Of a DNA stretch of 64,000 nucleotides, positions 17,202 to 23,655 are shown one piece after another (within the stretch, counting starts at the first letter, position 1; each line of letters starts with the position of its first letter). This stretch comes from a virus. The notes below the pieces were generated by a model that was not told the DNA's origin, made no database searches, and saw nothing but the letters and a program-made list of their open reading frames with translations. The stretch is taken from IMG/VR virus record IMGVR_UViG_3300046163_000031, positions 1 to 64,000 of that record. One strand, 5' to 3'. The position numbers and the translations under genes were made by a program.

Positions 17202-17396
17202 ATGTACTGTAAATGTAAACCAAATACTAAAGTACCAGAAGGCAGATTAGCCTTAGGTTATAAGACATGTGTAGATTGTTCAACAACAGAAACATATTCT
17301 TATATACCAATAATAAATCATAAGACAGGCAACACAATACAAATTGTAAGCCAGTCACTCTCCGCCAAGGTGCATAGATCGTGGCGGAGAAAGTAA
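17202..17396 (+). CDS. zinc-ribbon-like protein
   Basis: This 64-residue protein starts MYCKCKPNTKVPEGRLALGY and has CVDCSTTE, giving CxC plus CxxC and a likely zinc site. The middle, HKTGNTIQIV, resembles small phage zinc-ribbon proteins. It ends in basic residues. The last part of its coding region contains a strong hairpin (17359-17390), and its stop codon forms part of the following RNA-like element's 5' arm. Confidence 0.55.
   Translation: MYCKCKPNTKVPEGRLALGYKTCVDCSTTETYSYIPIINHKTGNTIQIVSQSLSAKVHRSWRRK
17359..17390 (+). other. GC-rich hairpin at the start of the RNA block
   Basis: TCTCCGCCA at 17359-17367 pairs perfectly with TGGCGGAGA at 17382-17390 (9 bp, 14-nt loop). It lies inside the end of the zinc-ribbon gene, just before the structured RNA region. 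The T-run expected of a terminator is absent, so a processing or boundary hairpin is more likely. Confidence 0.6.
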
Positions 17397-17646
17397 CTAG
17401 ACGAGTAGCTTAATTAGTGTAACATAAGTCAGGGTACATACCGGTAAATGACGTGCAGTTACAACATAAGTGAATCGCTAGTATGCCTAAACCTGAGCAC
17501 TGGTAGCAAGATAAATTCTACTACAAAGAGGACGGAAGGCTAAATAACTAGGTATGGACACGAGCTGCGAAATCTATCATACATTGATATATAAGCGAGC
17601 TGTGATGACTACCGACGGGTATGAGGTTCGATTCCTCACTAGTTAC
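17393..17646 (+). ncRNA. structured RNA with tRNA-like ends, unidentified
   Basis: The ends pair: GTAACTAG at 17393-17400 with CTAGTTAC at 17639-17646. Just before the 3' arm is a T-arm-like hairpin, TGAGG-TTCGATT-CCTCA (17622-17638), as in tRNA or tmRNA. Inside, four further helices can be drawn: TGTAAC/GTTACA (17418/17458), CTAGT-GCCT/AGGC-ACTAG (17478/17537-17551), TGGTAG/CTACTA (17501/17518), and CAC-AGCT/AGCTGTG (17559/17598). The length is about 254 nt. It lacks the tmRNA GGATTCGACGGG motif and a convincing tag reading frame. No clear group I intron P7 was found. The identity is unknown. Confidence 0.5.
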
Positions 17647-17650
17647 AAAA

Positions 17651-17729
17651 TACCGGTCTAACAGTAAATCGACGCCTTGGCTTCAAGCTTGTATCAGTTG
17701 TACAAAGCCAGTCGTAGTGACAACCGGTA
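17651..17729 (+). ncRNA. hairpin RNA closed by ACCGGT palindromes
   Basis: TACCGGT at 17651 pairs with ACCGGTA at 17723. Inside, CGAC plus TGGCTT pair with AAGCCA plus GTCG, and a TTGTA/TACAA hairpin lies at the tip. It sits between the tRNA-like RNA and tRNA-Met. A third ACCGGT occurs inside the previous RNA at 17440, offering a possible inter-RNA contact. It does not fold as a normal tRNA. Function unknown. Confidence 0.45.
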
Positions 17730-17735
17730 ACTTAT

Positions 17736-17809
17736 TGCGCTGTAGAGCAGATGGTCAGCTCGCTAGGCTCATAACCTAGAGGTCGGAGGTTCGAATCCTC
17801 CTGGCGCAC
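17736..17809 (+). tRNA. tRNA-Met (CAT)
   Basis: A cloverleaf is drawn by hand. The acceptor is TGCGCTG/TGGCGCA, the D stem GAGC/GCTC, the anticodon arm CTAGG-CTCATAA-CCTAG, and the T arm GGAGG-TTCGAAT-CCTCC. The anticodon is CAT. The anticodon stem lacks the GGG/CCC run of initiator tRNA, so elongator Met, or Ile if C34 is lysidine-modified, is more likely. CCA is not encoded. The 1-72 pair is U-A, and base 73 would be C, which is unusual. Confidence 0.85.
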
Positions 17810-17830
17810 CTAATTTTAAACTATATAAAT

Positions 17831-17941
17831 ATGAAACTTAAAGATCTTGTTGAAACACTTAGTGAATACACAGAAAAAGATGTAGTTGTAGAAGTAGAAC
17901 AACCAAACCCTTTTCAATTAGTAATAACTTTAAATAGATAA
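17831..17941 (+). CDS. small acidic hypothetical protein
   Basis: This 36-residue ATG frame encodes MKLKDLVETLSEYTEKDVVV and continues to NPFQLVITLNR. It sits between the tRNA and the next small gene, 2 nt ahead of the latter. There is no known domain. Small size and short spacing make it plausible but not certain. Confidence 0.45.
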   Translation: MKLKDLVETLSEYTEKDVVVEVEQPNPFQLVITLNR

Positions 17942-17943
17942 AC

Positions 17944-18051
17944 ATGTACAGTAATTGTTGTGGTGCAGAACCTAGTTATTTAAGCGACAGCTTGTGTGGT
18001 GAATGTCTTGAGCATGCAGAGTTTAATGACTACACGGACGAAACAGATTAA
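17944..18051 (+). CDS. small zinc-finger-like protein
   Basis: This 35-residue protein starts MYSNCCGAEPSYLSDSLCGE and continues CLEHAEF. Its CC...CxxC-His pattern, with spacing CxGAE...CGEC, is similar to compact zinc-binding mini-proteins common in phages. It follows the preceding small gene by 2 nt. Promoter copy 6 overlaps its 3' end. The role is unknown. Confidence 0.55.
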   Translation: MYSNCCGAEPSYLSDSLCGECLEHAEFNDYTDETD

Positions 18052-18065
18052 CCAATAGATAATAT
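18033..18065 (+). promoter_or_regulatory. early promoter copy 6
   Basis: A perfect CACGGAC at 18033 and AGATAAT at 18057 are spaced 24 nt apart, with ATGTAA following. The first box lies inside the small zinc gene. It is placed to drive the gene at 18089, about 32 nt downstream of the second box. Confidence 0.7.
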
Positions 18066-18088
18066 AAATGTAAAAAAAAATATAAATT

Positions 18089-18316
18089 ATGGAAAGATTA
18101 ACATTATGGCAACGATTAAAACCAAAACACAAAACAGAAATAGCTTTCGAATATCGAGGTAGAAGCTTTGCTCACGATCGTATTAAAATAGAATTACAAT
18201 CAGAGTTCTTTTTTACTGAAGTTAGATACGGTATAGCTTTCGATATATTGTGTGCTTGTAACAAAGATTTTTTAGGAGATATGTTTAACGATAAAATATT
18301 TAAAAATGAAAACTAA
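18089..18316 (+). CDS. hypothetical early protein
   Basis: This 75-residue protein begins MERLTLWQRLKPKHKTEIAF. Basic and aromatic residues alternate, and one CAC sequence is near the end. No domain was recognised. It overlaps the next gene by 11 nt and follows promoter copy 6. Function unknown. Confidence 0.55.
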   Translation: MERLTLWQRLKPKHKTEIAFEYRGRSFAHDRIKIELQSEFFFTEVRYGIAFDILCACNKDFLGDMFNDKIFKNEN

Positions 18317-18767
18317 TAATAAAGTAATAACAAACGAGTTAATTAATGAAAAATTAGAAGCTATAGGCTTTGGTGATGAACAAGCTAGTGATCAAGATCT
18401 AGCTAAAGAATCAGTGTTAAAACATTTTAATGTAGAGTTTGTAAATAACTGGAATAATAAGGCAGACTTTTATATATATGAAGAATCAACAGTTGATGGT
18501 TATTCAGTTCACGTTGCTACACATGATATGAATAATGTAAACATAAGCGAAAACGTATATTATTATGATAGTGATTTAGGCGATGCGCTTGAAGAATTTA
18601 TTAAATATTCTAATGGTGATGAAGACTACCCTGAAATTATATATGTAGATGATCTACATCAACAGTATATTGATGATGCTATAAGCCAATTGTTTGAGTA
18701 TTTATCTGAAAGATTTGAAGAAGATATTATTGATCAATTAGAAAGTGAAGGTTATAAACAACAATAA
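18306..18767 (+). CDS. highly acidic hypothetical protein
   Basis: This 153-residue protein has a strong negative charge; my count is about 36 Asp/Glu against about 9 Lys/Arg. Acidic residues are spread along the whole chain, especially in DDLHQQYIDDAI and FEEDIIDQLESE. Such composition is typical of DNA-mimic anti-restriction proteins but is not specific to them. No signature motif was found. It begins within the preceding gene's last codons, indicating coupling. DNA mimicry is a guess. Confidence 0.5.
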   Translation: MKTNNKVITNELINEKLEAIGFGDEQASDQDLAKESVLKHFNVEFVNNWNNKADFYIYEESTVDGYSVHVATHDMNNVNISENVYYYDSDLGDALEEFIKYSNGDEDYPEIIYVDDLHQQYIDDAISQLFEYLSERFEEDIIDQLESEGYKQQ

Positions 18768-18780
18768 AAAAAATAGAATT

Positions 18781-18990
18781 ATGAGAAGATTTAATAGACA
18801 CAGACAAAACCTATGTGTAATACATTGGAACGGAGCAGATTACGTAATGAGTTATACAACTCGTGTAGCTAAAATAGATTACAGTAATAAAACCCTTGAT
18901 CAACTAGGTTGGTGGAGTGTAACAACTCAAAGACATATTAATTATGCTGCAGACCAACTAGGTCTTACGCTTAATAGAAATGGTCATTAA
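18781..18990 (+). CDS. conserved-looking small phage protein
   Basis: Translation from the ATG at 18781 gives 69 residues, starting MRRFNRHRQNLCVIHWNG. A segment, YVMSYTTRVAKIDYSN then WWSVTTQRHINYAADQLGL, resembles a small protein class seen in other phages that ends in a conserved HINY-type helix. An earlier in-frame ATG at 18745 lies within the previous gene and is disfavoured. The exact family is uncertain. It overlaps the start of a membrane mini-protein by 11 nt. Confidence 0.55.
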   Translation: MRRFNRHRQNLCVIHWNGADYVMSYTTRVAKIDYSNKTLDQLGWWSVTTQRHINYAADQLGLTLNRNGH

Positions 18991-19102
18991 AAGAAAAATT
19001 GACTATGAACGTATAATAGTATGGTTTATATATGTACTAATAGCATCCACATGCATAGTCTTAAAAATAATGGAAATAAATGGAGTAAGATGGATAATAT
19101 AA
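18980..19102 (+). CDS. 40-residue membrane mini-protein
   Basis: This frame reads MVIKRKIDYERIIVWFIYVL and continues with a hydrophobic stretch (IASTCIVLKI) to the stop. It overlaps the previous gene by 11 nt and the sigma-factor start by 13 nt, tying all three in one coupled series. A charged N terminus followed by a hydrophobic stretch suggests one transmembrane helix. Function unknown. Confidence 0.45.
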   Translation: MVIKRKIDYERIIVWFIYVLIASTCIVLKIMEINGVRWII

Positions 19103-19614
19103 AACTAGAAAAAATATTTAAAGAAAATAAAAATGATATTCAAAGATTTATAAACTCAAAAGTTTATGATACGCATTTAGCTAAAGACTTATCACAAGAT
19201 ACTTTTATTAAATTAATAAAAACTTTAAGAAAAGAAAACTATAATGAAGAGGGTAAATTTTTATCTTATGCTTTTGCAGTAGCTCATAACGTTGTTAGAG
19301 ATTACTACAGAAAAAAGAAACCAGTAATGATTAGATCAGATAACTTTAAAGTTTTTTCTACATTAGAAAGCAAACAATTAAATAAAGAAGAAGAGATAAT
19401 TAAAAATCAAATAATAGATTTAGTTAAAGATTGTATTGAAGAACTTCCTTCTAATTTAAAAAAAGTTGTTAAGTTAAGAATATATAGTAAATTAACTTTT
19501 AGACAAATAGCTGAACAAACTAATTCTAGTACAAATACAGTTTTAGGTAGATTCAGATATGGATTAAATCATTTAAAAAACTCACACAGATTAAAACAAA
19601 TAACAGATAGATAA
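19090..19614 (+). CDS. sigma-70 family RNA polymerase sigma factor (ECF-like)
   Basis: With the ATG at 19090, the 174-residue product has region 2 (THLAKDLSQDTFIKLIKTL, then FLSYAFAVAHNVVRDYYRKKK) and region 4 (ELPSNLKKVVKLRIYSK, then FRQIAEQTNSSTNTVLGRFR). The DLSQDTF and AHNVVRDYYR signatures are typical of sigma-70 family ECF-type factors, which bind core polymerase and the -10 and -35 promoter boxes. The upstream in-frame ATG at 19021 would give a non-homologous N terminus and overlap the membrane mini-gene. It probably directs phage middle or late transcription. Confidence 0.85.
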   Translation: MDNIKLEKIFKENKNDIQRFINSKVYDTHLAKDLSQDTFIKLIKTLRKENYNEEGKFLSYAFAVAHNVVRDYYRKKKPVMIRSDNFKVFSTLESKQLNKEEEIIKNQIIDLVKDCIEELPSNLKKVVKLRIYSKLTFRQIAEQTNSSTNTVLGRFRYGLNHLKNSHRLKQITDR

Positions 19615-19621
19615 ATATAAT

Positions 19622-19900
19622 ATGACAGAAAAACAAATGAATAAATTAGCAGATCTTATTGTAGATAAGATAATTGCTCAACAACAAATTGCAGATGATC
19701 AGTTTAAAGCAGACTTAGAAGATCTAGCTAATTCAAATCCTGATATGATTGTTGGTACTAAATCACAAACCGAATTAGTGTATGAAGAGTTAGATAACTT
19801 AAGAGCAGATCTTAAAATAGCGGAAGAAGCAGAGGATTACGCATATGCCTCAGCCTTGTTAATTAAAATAGAAAAATATAAAAAGAAATATAAACTATAA
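19622..19900 (+). CDS. small coiled-coil protein with UVR-like motif
   Basis: This 92-residue acidic helical protein ends in ELDNLRADLKIAEEAEDYAY, then ASALLIKIEKYKK. The C-terminal 35 residues resemble the UVR domain of UvrB/UvrC, which mediates protein-protein contact. The rest is a polar helix. It follows the sigma factor by 7 nt and is followed directly by a hairpin (19905-19929). Function unknown. Confidence 0.55.
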   Translation: MTEKQMNKLADLIVDKIIAQQQIADDQFKADLEDLANSNPDMIVGTKSQTELVYEELDNLRADLKIAEEAEDYAYASALLIKIEKYKKKYKL

Positions 19901-19904
19901 CTAT

Positions 19905-19929
19905 GCTATACACACTTGCGTGTGTATGT
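19905..19929 (+). repeat. ACACAC-type intercistronic hairpin, copy 1
   Basis: Arms ATACACAC (19908-19915) and GTGTGTAT (19920-19927) enclose a TTGC loop and can be extended with a bulge. A near-identical element is at 23656-23680. Both sit between a gene's stop and the next gene, preceded by AACTATGCT. This may be a processing hairpin, a regulator-binding site or an attenuator. Confidence 0.65.
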
Positions 19930-19947
19930 ATATATTAAGATAAAACT

Positions 19948-20448
19948 ATGAATATATTTTATTTAGATTCTGACCCTGTAAAAGCTGCGAAGGTACAATA
20001 CAATAAGCATGTGGTTAAAATGATCTTAGAATCAGCCCAGATGCTTTGTACTGCGCATCATCATTATGGTTCCGGTGATAATGTTCCTTATAAAAAAGCA
20101 CATTACAACCACCCATCAACTATATGGTGTAGACAAAACAGTAAACAATACTATTGGTTGTTTCATCATATGTTAGCGTTAGGAGCAGAGTATACTAAAA
20201 GATACGGCAAAAAACATATGTCAATAGACAAATGCTTTGGTCCGTTATCTTTTTTACCTCCTAATATACCTACAGATCAAGAATTTACAGAGCCTCCACA
20301 GTGTATGCCTGATCAATACAAAGTTCCAGGTTGTAGTATTACAGCTTATTGGAATTATTATGAACAAGAAAAGCACATAGTTGCTGCAAAAGACGAACAA
20401 TTAATATTTAGACCAGATGAGAAGAAAATTATACAAACATTTAGTTGA
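19948..20448 (+). CDS. conserved phage protein, MNIFYLDxDP family
   Basis: This 166-residue protein starts MNIFYLDSDPVKAAKVQYNK and continues HVVKMILESAQMLCTAHHHY, then NHPSTIWCRQNS and FGPLSFLPPNIP. I recall this as a widespread marine-phage family with a conserved DKHVVKMxLE-like helix and a His-rich centre, sometimes labelled as a DNA-repair glycosylase. I could not confirm that annotation from motifs. No known catalytic signature is unambiguous. Its ATG is preceded by A/T-rich sequence and hairpin copy 1. Confidence 0.7.
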   Translation: MNIFYLDSDPVKAAKVQYNKHVVKMILESAQMLCTAHHHYGSGDNVPYKKAHYNHPSTIWCRQNSKQYYWLFHHMLALGAEYTKRYGKKHMSIDKCFGPLSFLPPNIPTDQEFTEPPQCMPDQYKVPGCSITAYWNYYEQEKHIVAAKDEQLIFRPDEKKIIQTFS

Positions 20449-20536
20449 TACAGACGTTTTCAACACCAGAACAAAAATTAAAAATTTTACAAAATCAAAT
20501 AAACCAAAAAAAAAGGCTGACAAAAGCCTATTATAA
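20417..20536 (+). CDS. small basic protein overlapping the MNIFYLD gene
   Basis: This 39-residue frame starts MRRKLYKHLVDTDVFNTRTK and ends in KPKKKADKSLL. It overlaps the end of the preceding gene by 32 nt and stops before the next gene. It is strongly basic and could bind nucleic acid. The small size and AT-rich context leave some doubt. Confidence 0.4.
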   Translation: MRRKLYKHLVDTDVFNTRTKIKNFTKSNKPKKKADKSLL

Positions 20537-20547
20537 TATAATAATAA
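20515..20547 (+). promoter_or_regulatory. weak early promoter-like copy 7
   Basis: GGCTGAC at 20515 and TAATAAT at 20539 keep the 24-nt spacing but each departs from the consensus. It overlaps AGGCT/AGCCT, a short hairpin. The following ORF begins only 16 nt after the second box, so its leader would be almost absent. This copy may be spurious. Confidence 0.3.
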
Positions 20548-20554
20548 AAAGCTA

Positions 20555-21178
20555 ATGTCATTATTAGAACGTAATACAAAGTATTTAATAAGCAAGCAAG
20601 TAATATGGCGTCAAAACCCATGGAGCGACATACCTACAAAAAATTATGAGTGGGGTTGGTATTATGAAAATGGTACACATCAATGTTATTCTTTATTTGC
20701 ATCTAAAGCTAAAATAAATACATTTAAATCTTTAAAATGGCACATGTATGTTTTATGGTACTTAAACCCTCAATTAAATCCAAGTGACTTTGAAATGATA
20801 GTTAAACATATTTGTGATATCAAAAAAGGTTTTATTACGTTTAAAGTTTCTAACCATATAAGACAAAGCATGATATTAGATGTTAGTTTACAAGACTTAG
20901 AAAGACCACCACCAAATAGATTACGTAAAGTAATTTTTAGAGATTTTTGCGGATTAAACAGATCACAAAAAATGTCTATTGTTGGTCAACTTGTAGGAAG
21001 ATCTAAAAAAATCAATGCTGATGACGTATATCAATGCATGATAGATTTAAATGATCTTGGTGAAAAAATAACGTGGTCTAAGATTTCGAAGTCTTTAGAT
21101 TGCTCAGAAAGAACAATAATTAGAAATATAAATAATGAACTTAAAAAAGAAAAAATACTACTTAACAAACAATTATGA
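20555..21178 (+). CDS. hypothetical protein with C-terminal helix-turn-helix
   Basis: This 207-residue protein begins MSLLERNTKYLISKQVIWRQ. The C-terminal 50 residues contain ITWSKISKSLDCSERTIIRN, a helix-turn-helix pattern, followed by a Lys-rich tail. It directly precedes a sigma-like protein and overlaps its start (ATGA), hinting at a regulatory pair. The N-terminal part was not recognised. Confidence 0.55.
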   Translation: MSLLERNTKYLISKQVIWRQNPWSDIPTKNYEWGWYYENGTHQCYSLFASKAKINTFKSLKWHMYVLWYLNPQLNPSDFEMIVKHICDIKKGFITFKVSNHIRQSMILDVSLQDLERPPPNRLRKVIFRDFCGLNRSQKMSIVGQLVGRSKKINADDVYQCMIDLNDLGEKITWSKISKSLDCSERTIIRNINNELKKEKILLNKQL

Positions 21179-21939
21179 AAAAATATAATATAAGCAACTA
21201 CGTAAGGTATAAAGAAGATATAAAAAAATCAATGCCTGTAGAAAAATTTTATGATTACTATACTAGAGATGAAATGGTTATTAAGTTTTTACCATTAGTA
21301 GAAAATATGGCTAGAAAATTTGCAACAAGTCAACAAGCATCTGGGGTATTGAGTATACTAGATCTACTTCAAGTTGGAGGTGAGGCATTAACTAAAGCTG
21401 TTGATAAACTTGATTGGGAATTATTAGTTGATTCAGAAGATATTGAAAAAACATTAAAATCGTTTTTTTCTAAAAGAATAAAAGGTGCTATTAGAAGACG
21501 AATTGATATGATGAGAGGAGATATGAGAATACCAGAGTATAAATTAAACGAAATAAGATCTAACCCAAAAGATAAAAAAATGGTAGCTATGTTTTTTAAC
21601 TCTATGTTTTTAAGTATAGACGCTAATTTTTCAACAAGTGATGATGAAGAAAACATAATGCATCAGATACAAGATAAGTCTGAACCTTATAATATACAGT
21701 TATTAAATTTATATTTAATAGGTTTAATGAAAACACATTTAACTGAAGGTTCTAAAGAATATGATACACTTAGATTAAGCTATGGTTTAGACTGTGAAAA
21801 ACATACAGCAAAAGAAATAGCAGCTTTATTAAATATAGAAGGTGTTAGTGATTATGTTCGTGTATCTGAAATAAAAAAACAAGCTGTACAGAAATTAATA
21901 GACAGCGTTGATCACTCGCAAGTGATTGATTATCTGTAG
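21175..21939 (+). CDS. second sigma-70-like factor
   Basis: This 254-residue protein has region-2-like sequence (KFLPLVENMARKFATSQQAS, then ILDLLQVGGEALTKAVDKLDW) and a region-4-like C terminus (EIAALLNIEGVSDYVRVSEIKKQAVQKL). The DLLQVGGEAL segment corresponds to the -10 recognition helix of sigma-70 proteins. It lacks a typical region 1.1. Divergence is high. It is coupled to the helix-turn-helix gene. It could recognise the phage's own late promoters, an inference. Confidence 0.75.
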   Translation: MKKYNISNYVRYKEDIKKSMPVEKFYDYYTRDEMVIKFLPLVENMARKFATSQQASGVLSILDLLQVGGEALTKAVDKLDWELLVDSEDIEKTLKSFFSKRIKGAIRRRIDMMRGDMRIPEYKLNEIRSNPKDKKMVAMFFNSMFLSIDANFSTSDDEENIMHQIQDKSEPYNIQLLNLYLIGLMKTHLTEGSKEYDTLRLSYGLDCEKHTAKEIAALLNIEGVSDYVRVSEIKKQAVQKLIDSVDHSQVIDYL

Positions 21940-21949
21940 TTTAAAACAA

Positions 21950-21982
21950 CACGGAATAAAATAAAATCGTAAATGATAATAA
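21950..21982 (+). promoter_or_regulatory. early promoter copy 8
   Basis: CACGGAA at 21950 and TGATAAT at 21974, spaced exactly 24 nt apart, lie just after the sigma-like gene stop. ATGTAA follows. It is placed to drive the ERF recombination block starting at 22024, about 50 nt downstream of the second box. Confidence 0.7.
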
Positions 21983-22023
21983 TAACATGTAATAATAATA
22001 ATAAGCAATTTAAATAAGAACGA

Positions 22024-22587
22024 ATGAACATAAACGAAAAATTAGCGACAATCCAAACAAAGTTTAAATCGAAAAAAAGTAGATTTAATTCTTTCGGCAA
22101 GTACAACTTCAGATCAGCCGAAGACATTCTCGAAGCAACAAAACCCTTTCTATTAGAATTAGGAGTTACAGTAACAATCAACGAAAGACTTGATGAAGTA
22201 GTAGGTTTACCTATTATGACATCAACAGCTACCATTACAGATGGTGAGTCTTTAATAGAAGCTACGTCTGTAGTTGGTGTAGACTTAAATCAAAAAGGCA
22301 TGAACACACCTCAGCAATTTGGCTCAGCATCTTCGTATGCTAAGAAATATGCGTTAGGTAATTTATTCTTAATTGATGACACTGCTGATAGTGACGCAAC
22401 AAATAATCACGGTAAAGCATCTGTTAAAAAACAACCTAAAAATACTTTAACATCAACTAAAGATCCTGCGTATAAAAAAGCAATAGACTATATTAAGTCA
22501 GGTGGCAAAATAGAAACCATCAAAGGTAAATATAATATTTCTAAAGAAATAGAAGATGAATTAGTATTAACAGCAAACACATTATAA
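22024..22587 (+). CDS. ERF-family single-strand annealing protein
   Basis: This 187-residue protein matches the ERF family: FGKYNFRSAEDILEATKPFL near the N terminus, then a Gly-rich core and GSASSYAKKYALGNLFLI, which is highly conserved in ERF proteins. ERF proteins anneal complementary ssDNA during recombination. The Lys-rich tail is variable. It begins the recombination block, followed directly by a PD-(D/E)XK nuclease and an SSB-like protein. Together they resemble a phage recombineering module. Confidence 0.85.
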   Translation: MNINEKLATIQTKFKSKKSRFNSFGKYNFRSAEDILEATKPFLLELGVTVTINERLDEVVGLPIMTSTATITDGESLIEATSVVGVDLNQKGMNTPQQFGSASSYAKKYALGNLFLIDDTADSDATNNHGKASVKKQPKNTLTSTKDPAYKKAIDYIKSGGKIETIKGKYNISKEIEDELVLTANTL

Positions 22588-23322
22588 ATGAAAAACAACA
22601 AAGCGGCTTTAAAAAAGCTAGAAGATGATAAACATTACTATGGTGATTTTGGTAAACAATATTTAAGCAATTCAGACATAGGTAAGTTATTAACAAACCC
22701 TCTAAGTCTTAGAGACGAGCAAAAACAAATACCAGCTTTTTTAGTTGGTGGTTATTTTCACACAGCTATATTAGAGCCTGATAAACTTAAAAAGTTTAAA
22801 ATAATAGAGGCGAGTACTAGAAACACTAAAGTATACAAAGAAATATCTGGAGGTGAAATGTGTTTGTTACAGTCAGAAGTAGATCAATTAGAGTTAATGA
22901 TAGACAAAATGATGAGTAATCAAGCTTGTGTAGATTTAATTAGAGGTATTAATGTAGACTATGAAGTTCCTGGTATAACTGAGCTTGAAGGTCAATTATG
23001 GAAGGGTAAAGCAGATATTGTAAACCATGACGAAAAGCTTATTATTGATTTAAAGACAACAGCTGATTTACAGAAATTTAGATATTCAGCTTCTAAATAT
23101 AATTACGATAGTCAAGCTTACATTTATCAAAAATTATTTGGCTATGAATTAATATTTATAGCTATAGACAAGGCTAATCACCAAATAGGTATATTTGATT
23201 GCTCGCCTGAATTTTTAGCTCGAGGAGCTGATAAAGTACAAAGAGCAGTAGAACAATACAAATTATTTTATGAATCAGAGGATTTTGATCCTCAACAATA
23301 TTTTATTAATCAAACATTATAA
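22588..23322 (+). CDS. PD-(D/E)XK exonuclease (RecE/Cas4-like)
   Basis: In this 244-residue protein, GKADIVNHDEKLIIDLKTTA has the GxxD...hhDLKTT motif of PD-(D/E)XK nucleases, the Asp and the Asp-x-Lys being metal ligands. A downstream FRYSASKYNYDSQAYIYQ fits the QxxxY-containing helix of RecB/Cas4-type nucleases. It starts immediately after the ERF stop. It likely makes the ssDNA used by the annealing protein. The family is confident; the exact polarity is not. Confidence 0.8.
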   Translation: MKNNKAALKKLEDDKHYYGDFGKQYLSNSDIGKLLTNPLSLRDEQKQIPAFLVGGYFHTAILEPDKLKKFKIIEASTRNTKVYKEISGGEMCLLQSEVDQLELMIDKMMSNQACVDLIRGINVDYEVPGITELEGQLWKGKADIVNHDEKLIIDLKTTADLQKFRYSASKYNYDSQAYIYQKLFGYELIFIAIDKANHQIGIFDCSPEFLARGADKVQRAVEQYKLFYESEDFDPQQYFINQTL

Positions 23323-23324
23323 TT

Positions 23325-23633
23325 ATGGCAAGTATTATTAAAGCAAGTATCAATTTAAATGAAGTACCAAAAGATAAGATAATCATTGGTAAAAAAGGTA
23401 AATACCTACCTATAACTATTACATTAAACGACGAGCTAGATCAGTTTGGAAACCAAGGTCCTGTTATTGTAGATCAGTCTAAAGAAGAGCGAGAAGCTAA
23501 AACACAAAAGACTTATTTAGGAAATGTAAAAGTGGTATGGACTAATGGTGAAAATGTAGCAGCGGCTCCACGTGATGGTCAACATCAACAAGCTGCGCCT
23601 GTTAAAACAGTTGATGATGATTTACCGTTTTAA
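23325..23633 (+). CDS. single-stranded-DNA-binding-like protein
   Basis: This 102-residue protein is beta-rich (KAKYLPITITLN-like and GNVKVVW segments) with an Ala/Asp/Gln tail and terminal DDDLPF, the acidic hydrophobic tip typical of SSB proteins, which recruits partner proteins. No full OB-fold is provable by eye. The recombination module context supports SSB. It is followed by hairpin copy 2. Confidence 0.6.
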   Translation: MASIIKASINLNEVPKDKIIIGKKGKYLPITITLNDELDQFGNQGPVIVDQSKEEREAKTQKTYLGNVKVVWTNGENVAAAPRDGQHQQAAPVKTVDDDLPF

Positions 23634-23655
23634 TATGCGGTAACAAAGTAACTAT

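Noticed and set aside
17545-17645. Type II tRNA starting at the internal TAACTAG
   Set aside because: The acceptor and T arm could pair, but the region between is too long and no proper D and anticodon arms form.
17393-17646. tmRNA
   Set aside because: The ends resemble tmRNA, but the GGATTCGACGGG signature and a credible tag ORF ending in Ala-Ala are missing, so it is listed as unidentified RNA.
17393-17646. Group I intron inside a tRNA
   Set aside because: No convincing P7 pairing or canonical core motifs were found, and the implied exons do not make a normal tRNA.
19021-19089. N-terminal extension of the first sigma factor
   Set aside because: The ATG at 19090 begins the homologous part and avoids extra overlap with the small membrane gene.
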